From Galbibacter sp038433465 (lineage in GTDB: Bacteria; Bacteroidota; Bacteroidia; Flavobacteriales; Flavobacteriaceae): 64,000 nucleotides of DNA. Shown here one piece after another: positions 15,613-24,243 of the stretch. The first letter of the stretch is position 1. Each line of letters opens with the position of its first letter. The stretch lies in NCBI RefSeq assembly GCF_038433465.1, contig NZ_JAESVF010000001.1:1-64000 (forward strand), in the 5' to 3' direction. Under the pieces are notes generated by a model that saw only the letters and a list, made by a program, of their open reading frames with translations, had not been told where the DNA came from and did not search any database. Made by a program: the position numbers and the translations under genes.

Positions 15613-16389
15613 TTATCTTCCTCCGTTAGCCCGTAAATCTGCCAAGCAATGATCGTCTAACTGCGGAATATTTGCTTCGGAAGCTACATTTCCGAGATTA
15701 AATCCAAATTCAATTTCATGATTCATCAAACACGATTCCACATTGCAATGATGTCCGTTTTCAGTATCAAGGTGATCGGTTTGCATTTCAGAACCTAAAT
15801 CTACAAGTCCCAACAAATGACAAAATTCGTGTCTCAAAACGGTACTTTCAAACAAAACTAAATTAGATCCCGTAATCGTGTTATTAAAGTTATGAATTTC
15901 TTCTTCAAAAATAACAAAAGATGTATTTCTATATGCTACTCCCAAAACCATCGCGTCTTCGTTGCCATTATTATAACTTCCGTTTAGAAATAACGCAAAG
16001 AGTGCTAATTGCTTATTTGAATTGTATTGTATTCTAACATCTTTTTCAAGTTTATCGATTTCTTCAACTGTATACGAACTTTTTCCTGTGGAAGGAATTG
16101 CGCGTTTGCTTATCTGAATTCCTTCAGATTTATAACATCGTTGATTGATAAAACTCACTAAATTATTTAAAGATTCTTCGGAAGGTTCAAACCCTTCAAC
16201 ATACACCACTTCGATGAATAAATTTGTAAAGTTTTCTTCTGATAAAAAATCGAAAGCCGAGTCGCCCGTACTTTGCCGATTATCAACATTGATTAAATTA
16301 TTTTCTTCTGGAAGCGCTCCGTCATCAGAAGAACAAGCTACTATAAACACCAAAAGTGCATACAATAGCATTTTTAAAGTAGGTTTCAT
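15613..16389 (-). CDS. Predicted lipoprotein with metzincin-type zinc protease motif
   Basis: 258 residues. The signal peptide ends in the lipobox IVAC, so Cys19 is the likely lipidated residue. The zinc motif HEFCHLLGLVD (187-197) fits HEXXHXXGXXD, the metzincin form with Asp as third ligand known from snapalysin-like enzymes. A Met-turn candidate follows (CLMNHE, Met222). Several Cys (C84, the C190 region and the HHCNVESC segment) could form disulfides. It is probably a membrane-anchored periplasmic or surface metalloprotease; the substrate is unknown. It precedes the MATE gene by 9 bp. The start at 16389 puts a Lys-containing n-region before the hydrophobic core. Confidence 0.8.
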   Translation of the reverse strand: MKPTLKMLLYALLVFIVACSSDDGALPEENNLINVDNRQSTGDSAFDFLSEENFTNLFIEVVYVEGFEPSEESLNNLVSFINQRCYKSEGIQISKRAIPSTGKSSYTVEEIDKLEKDVRIQYNSNKQLALFALFLNGSYNNGNEDAMVLGVAYRNTSFVIFEEEIHNFNNTITGSNLVLFESTVLRHEFCHLLGLVDLGSEMQTDHLDTENGHHCNVESCLMNHEIEFGFNLGNVASEANIPQLDDHCLADLRANGGR

Positions 16390-16522
16390 CTGCTATTCTT
16401 TTAAAATACTGCTAGATGTAATTCGCCATAAAAATTAAGTGCTTTTAGGTTGGTTAGTTTTTAAAATTATTACGGCTCATTTTACAACAGGTTGGTTTAT
16501 ACTGCAAGATATTAATATTGTA

Positions 16523-16556
16523 CAAAAAAAGAGGCGCCTTTGTTAAAAAGCGCCTC
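16523..16556 (-). terminator. Rho-independent terminator of the haem-uptake operon
   Basis: GAGGCGC (16531-16537) pairs with GCGCCTC (16550-16556). On the minus strand the hairpin is followed by seven T residues. It lies 65 bp past the DoxX-like gene. Confidence 0.85.
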
Positions 16557-16620
16557 AAACCACATGAATTAATGAATAACTAATTATTTAACTGACCCCC
16601 AAGCCAATTAAATGCTTTGA

Positions 16621-17067
16621 TTACAATGGTCTGATCCATAGTAAGTGTTTCCATTTTGGGTATTCTTTTAACACCAATACTATATTGATTATTAAAAGAC
16701 CAAGTGTTTTAAATAATTCTCCTATTTCATCACCTTCTAGGTAGTAGTGAAACAAAAAGATGTGTAAACTTATTGGGAGTAATAAAAGTGCCCCGATGAA
16801 CCCTGTTCCTTGAATTACTAAAAGAATTCCGAAGAGCAATTCGCACACACCAAGAACTTCCCAAAAGTATCCTGTTTGTTTCGCCCCACTGATGTAAAGT
16901 ATTTTTTGCAGTGTATTTTCGTGCTCTGGGCTAGAAAACTTTTCTGCTTTTTGTACCACTTCAATCGGTGAAATACTAGGCTGTTCGAACTTATGGATTC
17001 CGCCATAAATCATCACACCACCTAGATACAAACGGAGAATGATAAAAAGTATGTTTAAAAACTTCAT
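16621..17067 (-). CDS. DoxX-like small membrane protein
   Basis: 148 residues with four predicted membrane segments. LRLYLGGVMIYGGIHKFEQP near the N-terminus and FWEVLGVCELLFGILLVIQGTGFIGALLLLPISLHIFL fit the DoxX/DoxD-like superfamily (the stretch is hydrophobic throughout). Its biochemical role is unclear in most bacteria; some members act in redox stress. It lies 18 bp downstream of hmuY and before the terminator, so it is the third gene of the receptor-hmuY operon. A role linked to haem or iron use is inference from position only. Confidence 0.82.
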   Translation of the reverse strand: MKFLNILFIILRLYLGGVMIYGGIHKFEQPSISPIEVVQKAEKFSSPEHENTLQKILYISGAKQTGYFWEVLGVCELLFGILLVIQGTGFIGALLLLPISLHIFLFHYYLEGDEIGELFKTLGLLIINIVLVLKEYPKWKHLLWIRPL

Positions 17068-17085
17068 TTACTATTTTTTAGATTT

Positions 17086-18495
17086 TTACAATAAAGCGTA
17101 TTCAAATGAAGGATATCCTCTTTCTCCACTTTCGCTTAAAAGTGCTGTAAAACGAACTTTGTAATAGTTTCCGTTTGCGTCTTTCACTACAAAGAAAACA
17201 GCTTCTTTTAATGATGGTAAAGAACTTGGTCCTCCAGCATTTCTCCAGTTACTTCCAATTCCGCGTTGATCTTCAAGTAAACTTGCCTCATCTACATTTG
17301 AAGCTGTAAAATCTTCATATGTAAAATCTTCTTCGCTTACCATATATGCAGAAGCACTTTGTTTGATGTTTGTTGTAACATAATCTGCATAACCGTAAGC
17401 TCCATATCCTGGAATTTCGTTTGTGAAAACTGTAAAGTTTAAATCCCATTTATCTTTTGCAGGCTCTACCTCTGCAGCAGCTTCCGTAGCAAAACTAAAG
17501 AAGGTGAAGTTATACGCTTCGTCTTTAGAAATAATTACTTCGTTGTGCGTTGTTGCATTTAATTCAGCATACTGTAATACATAATCGTTTCCGCTTCTGT
17601 TGATTTTAATTTTTCTCCAACCTCTTGCGTCATCAGTAACATCAATACTTCCGTTTTCTGGAGTTTCAGTACCAATTTCAGAACCTAAGTTTAATAAGTA
17701 CACTTTGTTGTCTGCTTCAGTTTCAGAAATTTCAGCAATAGCAGTTCCAGATAATGCACCTGCTGGGTTATCGATGTAACCAGCGCTCTCTGCACTAAAC
17801 GTTCCTACAGCAACACTCGATTGAAACTCTGCAACATCTGCTTCAGTTACCGCATCGATATCGGTAGTCTCTAATGCTTTTGCAGCCATATAAATAGATC
17901 CGTTAAGAACCACTCTAAACTCGTCTCCAGCGTAAAACCCTAAATCCCAAACATCTCTCTTAACTGCAGTTTGTGTTTGCGCACTTAAGTCTACATACAC
18001 TTGATTTGGTTGGTTTGGACCTCCCACTTCTGGAGAAATAACACCACCCGTAGCAGCACTTTCAGTAAAGTTTACGTCTAAAGTTGTATTTCCTCTTACG
18101 TCGCCTTCTGGATTCGTTACTCTGTCTAGTTTTAAAGCAACCGACATTTCCGTTCCTTCAATTGGATTTTGAAGTTTGTTGAAAGTAAAAGTAGAAGCAC
18201 TAGTTCCTGCAACTAAAGCCACTTCGAAAGTTCCGCTTTCACCAGATGGATCTGTAGTAAAATCTGTTCCATAAGCAGCATTTACAGTTGTATAAGAAAT
18301 CGTTGCAATTCCGTCTTCGGTAGCTGCACGAGAAAATACGAGTTTTACCTCTTTGGTAGTTTCATCTGCAGAAAAACTTACCGATGGGTTTTCGAAAGCC
18401 ACTACAAACTCTTGTACAGTTTTACTATCGTCGTCACTACAAGAAACAAGTGTAAATAGCGCTAGCAAGGTTAGAAATAAAAAATTGTTTTTCAT
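17086..18495 (-). CDS. hmuY: HmuY family haem-binding lipoprotein
   Basis: 469 residues. The signal peptide ends in the lipobox LVSC (Cys19). Residues about 30-150 look like a Calx-beta or similar beta-sandwich (VSFSADETTKEVKLVFSRAA). From about 166 the HmuY domain begins: VYVDLSAQTQTAVKRDVWDLGF...EFRVVLNGSIYMAAKALE, later WDLNFTVFTNEIPGYGAYGYAD. HmuY in Porphyromonas takes haem from host proteins and passes it to the TonB receptor HmuR. This protein is larger than Porphyromonas HmuY because of the N-terminal domain. It is 36 bp downstream of the receptor gene in the same operon. The haem ligand residues are not identified. Confidence 0.85.
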   Translation of the reverse strand: MKNNFLFLTLLALFTLVSCSDDDSKTVQEFVVAFENPSVSFSADETTKEVKLVFSRAATEDGIATISYTTVNAAYGTDFTTDPSGESGTFEVALVAGTSASTFTFNKLQNPIEGTEMSVALKLDRVTNPEGDVRGNTTLDVNFTESAATGGVISPEVGGPNQPNQVYVDLSAQTQTAVKRDVWDLGFYAGDEFRVVLNGSIYMAAKALETTDIDAVTEADVAEFQSSVAVGTFSAESAGYIDNPAGALSGTAIAEISETEADNKVYLLNLGSEIGTETPENGSIDVTDDARGWRKIKINRSGNDYVLQYAELNATTHNEVIISKDEAYNFTFFSFATEAAAEVEPAKDKWDLNFTVFTNEIPGYGAYGYADYVTTNIKQSASAYMVSEEDFTYEDFTASNVDEASLLEDQRGIGSNWRNAGGPSSLPSLKEAVFFVVKDANGNYYKVRFTALLSESGERGYPSFEYALL

Positions 18496-18531
18496 TTGTG
18501 TAAAATTTATTTGATTATTTATGTTGATTGT

Positions 18532-20652
18532 TTAGTTAAAATTTATGTTATACAGAAGCTTTACAAAATACGATCTCCCGTAGCCTAATAATATATTTGA
18601 AGCTCCAGCGCCGTGCACTGTCCCTCCTACGGTTGTGTTGTTTATTCGCGTAACGTCTAACAGGTTTCTGGCTCCTGCTGTAATCTGAAATTTATTGTTG
18701 TAAAACGATTTTCGTACCGATGCATCCCACCAACTATACGGGTCTTGTTCCCCACGAATAATGATGGTTTCTCCTGCCTCATTCTGGTCTTGCAAAAATT
18801 GATATTCTGGTCCGTTGTGTTTAAAATAAGTTGAAAAAGTAGTGTTCCATCGCGGAATGCTGTACGATACATTGGCGTTGATTTGCAACGACTTTAAATA
18901 ATCGTCGTTATACGTTCTACCCTCCAAAACTTTTGAAACTCCCGAGTAAGAAAGTCCGAGGTTTCCTGTTAAGTTTTTATATTGAATTCCGTTGGTAAAA
19001 GACACGTTCCATCTTCGGTACGTATCGATATTATTGTATTGATATGCCAATGGCGATGGATTTACAATAATCAATTCAATACGGTCGCTCACATCTATAT
19101 ACCCAACCGAAAGTTTACTTCTTAAAGCAAAATCTGGAGTGAGCTGAAATTCTTTTTTGGCATGCACAAAAGCCGATATTCCGTCTTCTGGTTTTAAATT
19201 TTCATTCCCTTGCACATCGTGGTTCGCATCTACAAAATAAGAATACAACTCTGTAAAATTTGGACGTCTTGGCGAAGACCCAACTATTGCACGCAACTCT
19301 AAGTTGTTATCAAACAAATATTTTGCTGATAACTCGAGCGCCAGTTGTGTGTCAAACTTGTTTGAAAACAATACTCTCGCTCCTGGACGTAATGAAAATT
19401 TGCTGTTCGGAATGTATTCTGCGGAAGCAAAAACATCGTAAGAGTTAATTTTTCTACTGATGTTTTCTCCGTCGTAGTCACCAGAAATTGATGACGCATA
19501 ACCGTTAGTGAGCTCAACTTCGTACCCTGTTTGAAAATCAAAAACATTTCCTTGTAAGAAATTGCTGAAGTTACCTTTTGAGTAATACACTTTTCGAGAT
19601 TCATACTCAAAGTTGGCAACATCAAACTTCTCACCTTCTACAATTCGGTAATTATAAGTTTCGGCATTTTTCTTTTGTTGCTGAAAAGATAAAGAGACAT
19701 CGTAATTTACACCACCGTTAAAATTTCCATTCGCATTTAAATGATGCGTAAAACGTTCCGAAGAAAAAATCTCATCGCTCGCTACAGGATTTGATGTTTG
19801 CGTTGATGGATTGTAGTTTTCGCGCACTACAGAATCGTATCTAGAAACTGTTTCATCGAAATACTCAAACTTGTAAAATAGCTTTGCATTTTCGGTATTG
19901 TAGCTCAAAATTCCTTTCGCATTAAATTGCACTTTTGGCAACCACTCATAACCACGTTTTCCGTCGTTATACGGGTAATCTTCTCCTTCTTTATCGTTCC
20001 ATAAACCTGCAAAATCGTTTCGGGTAACTACTGCATTTGCATACATTTTCTCCGAAATATTGTGCGATACGCTCAACGATTGAATATGTCTTCCTTTATC
20101 AAACCATCCGTACTCATCTCCAATAGTTTCTTCTTGAATGTAAGGCGTAATTTGCCATTTATATCGAGACGATTTTTTAGTAATCACATTAATTACTCCA
20201 GCTACAGCACCTGTTCCATACTGCACTCCCATAGCGCCTTCTACAATTTCTATTTGTTCGATATCGTCTAGGTTTATCTGAGTGAGGTCGGTATTGTTTC
20301 CGAAGCCTTCATCGTTTACTAACGGAATATTATCTACCAAAATCTTAACATATTGTCCATCTAAACCGAACATTTTTATATCAGACTTCCCAGTTGATGC
20401 ATTTGGAATAATTGAAATATTTAGGGTTTGATTTAAAACGTCTGCCAAATTATTTCCTGCTTGTCGTTTGATATCATTATTGCTGATAACTGTTACTTCA
20501 TACACCGACTTTTTAACCGACTGCGGATTGTATTGCCCAGTTACTACCACTTCTTTTAGATCGTTTACATGCGTAGTATCGGACAGTTGTAGCGTTTGAG
20601 AGAATGTTACTACTGAAAATAAGAATATAAATAGGTTTGTTATGAATCTCAT
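18532..20652 (-). CDS. TonB-dependent outer-membrane receptor, probable haem receptor (HmuR-like)
   Basis: 706 residues. A signal peptide (ending VTFSQT) is followed by LKEVVVTGQYNP, the plug domain (about 45-160: GNNLADVLNQTLNISI, IEIVEGAMGVQYGTGAVAGVINVITKK), and a barrel ending with an aromatic C-terminus (YFVKLLYNINFN). It lacks the carboxypeptidase-like domain of SusC proteins, which fits a classic siderophore or haem receptor. Haem as substrate is inferred from the adjoining hmuY. It is the first gene of a three-gene operon and divergent from the DUF6607 gene across 113 bp containing two candidate operators. Confidence 0.88.
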   Translation of the reverse strand: MRFITNLFIFLFSVVTFSQTLQLSDTTHVNDLKEVVVTGQYNPQSVKKSVYEVTVISNNDIKRQAGNNLADVLNQTLNISIIPNASTGKSDIKMFGLDGQYVKILVDNIPLVNDEGFGNNTDLTQINLDDIEQIEIVEGAMGVQYGTGAVAGVINVITKKSSRYKWQITPYIQEETIGDEYGWFDKGRHIQSLSVSHNISEKMYANAVVTRNDFAGLWNDKEGEDYPYNDGKRGYEWLPKVQFNAKGILSYNTENAKLFYKFEYFDETVSRYDSVVRENYNPSTQTSNPVASDEIFSSERFTHHLNANGNFNGGVNYDVSLSFQQQKKNAETYNYRIVEGEKFDVANFEYESRKVYYSKGNFSNFLQGNVFDFQTGYEVELTNGYASSISGDYDGENISRKINSYDVFASAEYIPNSKFSLRPGARVLFSNKFDTQLALELSAKYLFDNNLELRAIVGSSPRRPNFTELYSYFVDANHDVQGNENLKPEDGISAFVHAKKEFQLTPDFALRSKLSVGYIDVSDRIELIIVNPSPLAYQYNNIDTYRRWNVSFTNGIQYKNLTGNLGLSYSGVSKVLEGRTYNDDYLKSLQINANVSYSIPRWNTTFSTYFKHNGPEYQFLQDQNEAGETIIIRGEQDPYSWWDASVRKSFYNNKFQITAGARNLLDVTRINNTTVGGTVHGAGASNILLGYGRSYFVKLLYNINFN

Positions 20653-20675
20653 TATTTAGACTGGTTCTTGATAAT
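20651..20675. promoter_or_regulatory. Candidate operator 1 at the receptor start
   Basis: A 10-5-10 imperfect palindrome: ATTATTTAGA, then CTGGT, then TCTTGATAAT, with 8 of 10 arm bases complementary. It overlaps the receptor start codon and leader. It shares TTATTTAGA with the box at 20700-20716. Iron or haem control is an inference from the genes. Confidence 0.3.
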
Positions 20676-20681
20676 TTTCAG

Positions 20682-20689
20682 CAAATATA
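20682..20689 (-). promoter_or_regulatory. Candidate -7 element for the TonB receptor operon
   Basis: The minus strand reads TATATTTG, an exact TAnnTTTG match, 29 nt upstream of the start. A TTG lies 15 bp further upstream, inside the second candidate operator; that spacing is shorter than the usual 19-20. Confidence 0.5.
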
Positions 20690-20699
20690 TAAGTTATTT

Positions 20700-20716
20700 T
20701 TATTCAATCTAAATAA
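20700..20716. promoter_or_regulatory. Candidate operator 2 between divergent promoters
   Basis: TTATTCAATCTAAATAA; on the minus strand TTATTTAGATTGAATAA, with complementary TTATT/AATAA ends. It lies just upstream of both -7 elements, so one bound regulator could act on both arms. The TTATTTAGA string is shared with box 1. Confidence 0.35.
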
Positions 20717-20722
20717 ATTTTA

Positions 20723-20730
20723 TATTTTTG
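20723..20730 (+). promoter_or_regulatory. Candidate -7 element for the DUF6607 gene
   Basis: TATTTTTG matches TAnnTTTG 35 nt upstream of the ATG at 20766. The -33 region coincides with candidate operator 2. Confidence 0.5.
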
Positions 20731-20765
20731 TCTCATCAGAAATGAAAAACTAATTAAATCAACAA

Positions 20766-21671
20766 ATGAAAAAAACATTATTCCTTTTAGGTTTATCACT
20801 TACTTTGAGCGGTTTAACTGCATCTGCTCAGGAAAACAAGAAAGCACAAGACCAAAAAAACATTAAAGACATGTGCGGTTGTTATGAAGTACGCTTCAAT
20901 TTTGCTGAAACCTTTAACAACGCAAAAGATTCTACTTACCAACCATCAAAAGTGAAACAAGTTGGCGCTTTGGAGTGGGTAGAATTGGTGGAAGACAAGC
21001 CTAATAAAATTGTTATGCAACACTTACTTATTGCAAACGATACTATGATTATTAAGCACTGGCGCCAAGATTGGTTGTACGAAAACACAAACTTATACCA
21101 GTTTTACAAAGACAAAGAGTGGAAGTTTGAGCAACTTAGCAAAGCGGATGTACAAGGACAATGGACACAAAAAGTTTATCAAGTAGATGATAGCCCTCGT
21201 TACGAAGGAACTGCAACTTGGGTAAATGTTGACGGAAAAAAATATTGGGTAAACACTACCGATGCTCCGCTTCCTAGAAGAGAACATACAGTTAGAGATG
21301 ACTATAATGTTATGAAACGTAGAAACATTCACGCTATTACAGATTATGGTTGGATACACGAACAAGACAACGACAAAATTGTAAGAGATGAAAACGGAAA
21401 CGATTTTGTTTTAGCACAAGAAAAAGGATTTGATACCTACACTAAAGTTGCAGACGAAAAGTGTAAAGCTGCTCAAGATTGGTGGAAAGAGAATGAAAAA
21501 TTCTGGAAAATTGTAAGAAACAAATGGCAAGAAGTATTTGACCAAAATAAAGATATCGAGCTTCAAAAAACTGTAGATAACAAACCATTATTTGCGCATT
21601 TATTTGGAATGCCTGCCAATAGTAGCAAAAAAGAAATTGAAGCAGTTATCGATAGTTTTATTGTAAAATAA
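20766..21671 (+). CDS. DUF6607 family secreted protein
   Basis: 301 residues with a signal peptide (MKKTLFLLGLSLTLSGLTASAQ). The mature part begins with DMCGCYEVRFNFAETF and is rich in Trp (WVELVEDKP, HWRQDWLYEN, DWWKENEKFWKIVRNKWQEVF), which I recognise as DUF6607, a Bacteroidota family of unknown function. It is predicted periplasmic. The gene is divergent from the TonB receptor-hmuY operon and shares its regulatory region, and is followed by the DUF6686 gene after 40 bp. A link to haem or iron uptake is inferred from this arrangement; no haem-binding motif is evident apart from CGC. Confidence 0.82.
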   Translation: MKKTLFLLGLSLTLSGLTASAQENKKAQDQKNIKDMCGCYEVRFNFAETFNNAKDSTYQPSKVKQVGALEWVELVEDKPNKIVMQHLLIANDTMIIKHWRQDWLYENTNLYQFYKDKEWKFEQLSKADVQGQWTQKVYQVDDSPRYEGTATWVNVDGKKYWVNTTDAPLPRREHTVRDDYNVMKRRNIHAITDYGWIHEQDNDKIVRDENGNDFVLAQEKGFDTYTKVADEKCKAAQDWWKENEKFWKIVRNKWQEVFDQNKDIELQKTVDNKPLFAHLFGMPANSSKKEIEAVIDSFIVK

Positions 21672-21711
21672 AACTGAACACAATGTAAAACCTTCTATAA
21701 AACAAGTAATT

Positions 21712-22062
21712 ATGTGTAAAAACCTGCAAATATTAAATCGATGTAAAAATGGTATTTTGATTTATTGCAAACACAATAATATGTACCAATTACTGTATAA
21801 CAACCTCAACTTTAATTTTACTGAGGGTGAATTTGAGAGTTTTCATAATTACTTACACAATTTAGAAATTGAATATTGGGAAGAAGAATACAAGTATTCT
21901 ATTTACAACAAGCGTATTCCTATCCCAACAATACAATCAAACTTACTCATTTTGCTTAACAAACAAGAAGTTTTGGAACTTACAAGGCTTGTAAAATTAC
22001 GTCCAAAAAAATATGAGTTGTTAGATTTATGCGATATACAATACATGTTATATCCAAATTAA
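21712..22062 (+). CDS. DUF6686 family small protein
   Basis: 116 residues without signal peptide or membrane segment. The pattern CKNGILIYCKHNNMYQLLYNNLNFNFTEGEF and then RIPIPTIQSNLLILLNKQEVLELTRLV fits DUF6686, a small Bacteroidota family of unknown function (the first string is split by the conserved YCKHN turn). Cys at positions 2, 11 and 19 could bind metal, though where I expect a paired Cys in relatives this protein has Asn. It follows the DUF6607 gene by 40 bp, likely in one transcript ending at the hairpin at 22111. Probably cytosolic. Confidence 0.72.
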   Translation: MCKNLQILNRCKNGILIYCKHNNMYQLLYNNLNFNFTEGEFESFHNYLHNLEIEYWEEEYKYSIYNKRIPIPTIQSNLLILLNKQEVLELTRLVKLRPKKYELLDLCDIQYMLYPN

Positions 22063-22110
22063 AATAAATATTATTTGAGTTTGTTAGTTTCGAGCTGTTT
22101 TATTTACAGC

Positions 22111-22143
22111 AAAAAGCCCCGAAAATTTTTCGGGGCTTTTTTA
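22111..22143. terminator. Bidirectional terminator between the DUF6686 gene and argS
   Basis: AAAAAGCCCCGAAAA pairs with TTTTCGGGGCTTTTT around a minimal A/T loop, with A and T tracts on both sides; it serves two convergent genes. Confidence 0.9.
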
Positions 22144-22167
22144 TATTTTTAAATTTCGCTCTTGAAA

Positions 22168-23952
22168 TTACATTCGCTCTGGAACGTTAATTCCTAACAA
22201 GCTAAAAGCATTGGCGATAACCTCAGCTACTTTTGCTGAAAGTTGTACTCTAAACATTTTTTCTGAAGCATCATCGGCTCCTAAAATAGAAACGTTTTGG
22301 TAGAAAGAATTAAACTCTTTTACCAAGTCGTAAGTATAGTTTGCTATAATTGCCGGACTGAAATTTGATGCCGCATTTTGAACTACTTCAGGGAATAATT
22401 CAATTTGTTTGATAAGCGATTTTTCTTTTTCGTGTAACACATAAGTTGTTGCTACATTTCCTTCTTTATAATTAAAATCGGCTTTTCTTAAAATAGACTG
22501 AATTCTGGCATAGGTATACTGAATAAACGGCCCTGTATTTCCTTGAAAGTCGATAGACTCCATTGGGTCGAATAAAATTCGCTTTTTAGGGTCGACTTTT
22601 AAAATGTAATATTTCAAAGCTCCAAGTCCAATTGTTTTATAAAGTGCTTGTTTTTCTTCTTCGCTAAAACCATCCAATTTACCAAGTTCCATAGAAATTT
22701 CTTCAGCAGTAGAAGCCATCTCTGTAATCAAATCGTCGGCATCTACAACAGTCCCTTCTCTACTCTTCATCTTCCCGCTTGGCAAATCTACCATTCCATA
22801 ACTTAAATGATACAAGTTTTGCGCCCAATCAAATCCGAGTTTTTTCAGAATTAAAAACAATACTTGAAAATGATAATCTTGTTCGTTTCCTACAGTATAA
22901 ACCAAACCTCCAACATCTGGATAATCTTTTATACGTTGTATAGCAGTTCCGATATCTTGCGTCATATAAACGGCAGTTCCATCGGCTCTTAACACAATTT
23001 TTTCATCCAAACCTTCGTCGGTTAAATCAATCCAAACCGAACCATCTTCTTTCTTATAAAAAATACCTCTTTCCAAACCATCGGCAACTACATCTTTCCC
23101 AAGTAAATAAGTGTCGCTTTCATAGTAAAGTGCGTCAAAGTTTACTCCTAAATTTTTATAAGTTGTATCGAAACCTTCGTACACCCAACCGTTCATAGTT
23201 TCCCAAAGTTTTACAACTTCAGCATCGCCAGCTTCCCACTTTCTCAACATCTCTTGAGCTTCCAAAAGTAATGGTGCTTCTTTTTCGGCAGTTGCTTTAT
23301 CAACACCTTGTGCTACTAAATTTTCGATTTCAGCTTTGTAGGCTTTATCAAAGGCCACGTAATAATTCCCTACGAGCTTATCTCCTTTAAGACCTGTACT
23401 TGCTGGAGTTTCGCCATTGCCGAACTTTTGCCAAGCCAACATGGATTTACAAATATGAATTCCTCTATCGTTTATAATTTGAGTTTTATAAACTTTCTTT
23501 CCAGCAGCTTTTATAATCTCGGCAACAGAATATCCTAATAGATTATTACGAACATGCCCTAAATGCAACGGTTTGTTGGTGTTTGGAGATGAATATTCAA
23601 CCATCACAGCTTTCTCTCCTTCCTGCGGATTTTTATATCCGAAAGTTGAATTTAACTTTATCTGATTGAAAAAATCAATAAAATATGCATCTGAAATTAC
23701 TAAGTTTAAAAAGCCTTTTACCACATTAAACTTTTCAATTTCTGAAACATTGGCTTCCAAATAAGCACCAATTTGCTCCCCTATTTGTTGCGGATTTCCT
23801 TTTATGGTACGCAACATTGGAAAAATTACCACTGTAATATCGCCTTCAAACTCTTTACGTGTAGCTTGTAACTCGACAGTTGGTAACTCTTTATCAAAAA
23901 TAGAAAGTACTGCTTCTTTAACTTTGGTAATTATGATTTCCTGAATATTCAT
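22168..23952 (-). CDS. argS: Arginyl-tRNA synthetase
   Basis: Charges tRNA-Arg with arginine in the cytosol; class I synthetase. 594 residues, normal for the family. It shows the N-terminal Add-1 domain (1-110), the HIGH-type motif HLGH (130-133) in SSPNTNKPLHLGHVRNN, and the KMSKS equivalent KMKSREG near 394. The C-terminal anticodon-binding helical domain ends LLGINVPERM, the standard end. The canonical start MNIQEIIITKVKEAV is preceded by a TATCTTTG element. It is monocistronic and convergent with the DUF6686 gene. Confidence 0.97.
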   Translation of the reverse strand: MNIQEIIITKVKEAVLSIFDKELPTVELQATRKEFEGDITVVIFPMLRTIKGNPQQIGEQIGAYLEANVSEIEKFNVVKGFLNLVISDAYFIDFFNQIKLNSTFGYKNPQEGEKAVMVEYSSPNTNKPLHLGHVRNNLLGYSVAEIIKAAGKKVYKTQIINDRGIHICKSMLAWQKFGNGETPASTGLKGDKLVGNYYVAFDKAYKAEIENLVAQGVDKATAEKEAPLLLEAQEMLRKWEAGDAEVVKLWETMNGWVYEGFDTTYKNLGVNFDALYYESDTYLLGKDVVADGLERGIFYKKEDGSVWIDLTDEGLDEKIVLRADGTAVYMTQDIGTAIQRIKDYPDVGGLVYTVGNEQDYHFQVLFLILKKLGFDWAQNLYHLSYGMVDLPSGKMKSREGTVVDADDLITEMASTAEEISMELGKLDGFSEEEKQALYKTIGLGALKYYILKVDPKKRILFDPMESIDFQGNTGPFIQYTYARIQSILRKADFNYKEGNVATTYVLHEKEKSLIKQIELFPEVVQNAASNFSPAIIANYTYDLVKEFNSFYQNVSILGADDASEKMFRVQLSAKVAEVIANAFSLLGINVPERM

Positions 23953-23972
23953 TTTTACGAAAAATTTGGGTG

Positions 23973-23980
23973 CAAAGATA
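23973..23980 (-). promoter_or_regulatory. argS: Candidate -7 element for argS
   Basis: The minus strand reads TATCTTTG, an exact TAnnTTTG match, 21 nt upstream of the ATG. No good -33 TTTG. Confidence 0.5.
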
Positions 23981-24243
23981 CGGATTTTAACAACTATTTT
24001 CGGCCTAACAACTGTTTAAAACACAATTTAATCTACTCAATATCTTCATCTACCAATAAAGTTACTTTTTAATTTCAGCAACAAAAACAAACATGCTGTA
24101 TTTATAAAACACAGCTACTTCTCCTTCAGTTTAGAATTTTTACCTAATTTTAAACCATATTATCGCTGTGATAATTTAACACTTATAAACTTTGAAGGTT
24201 TACACCACACAGTAAAAAAGTCAATCAGTTTAAAAAAACACAA

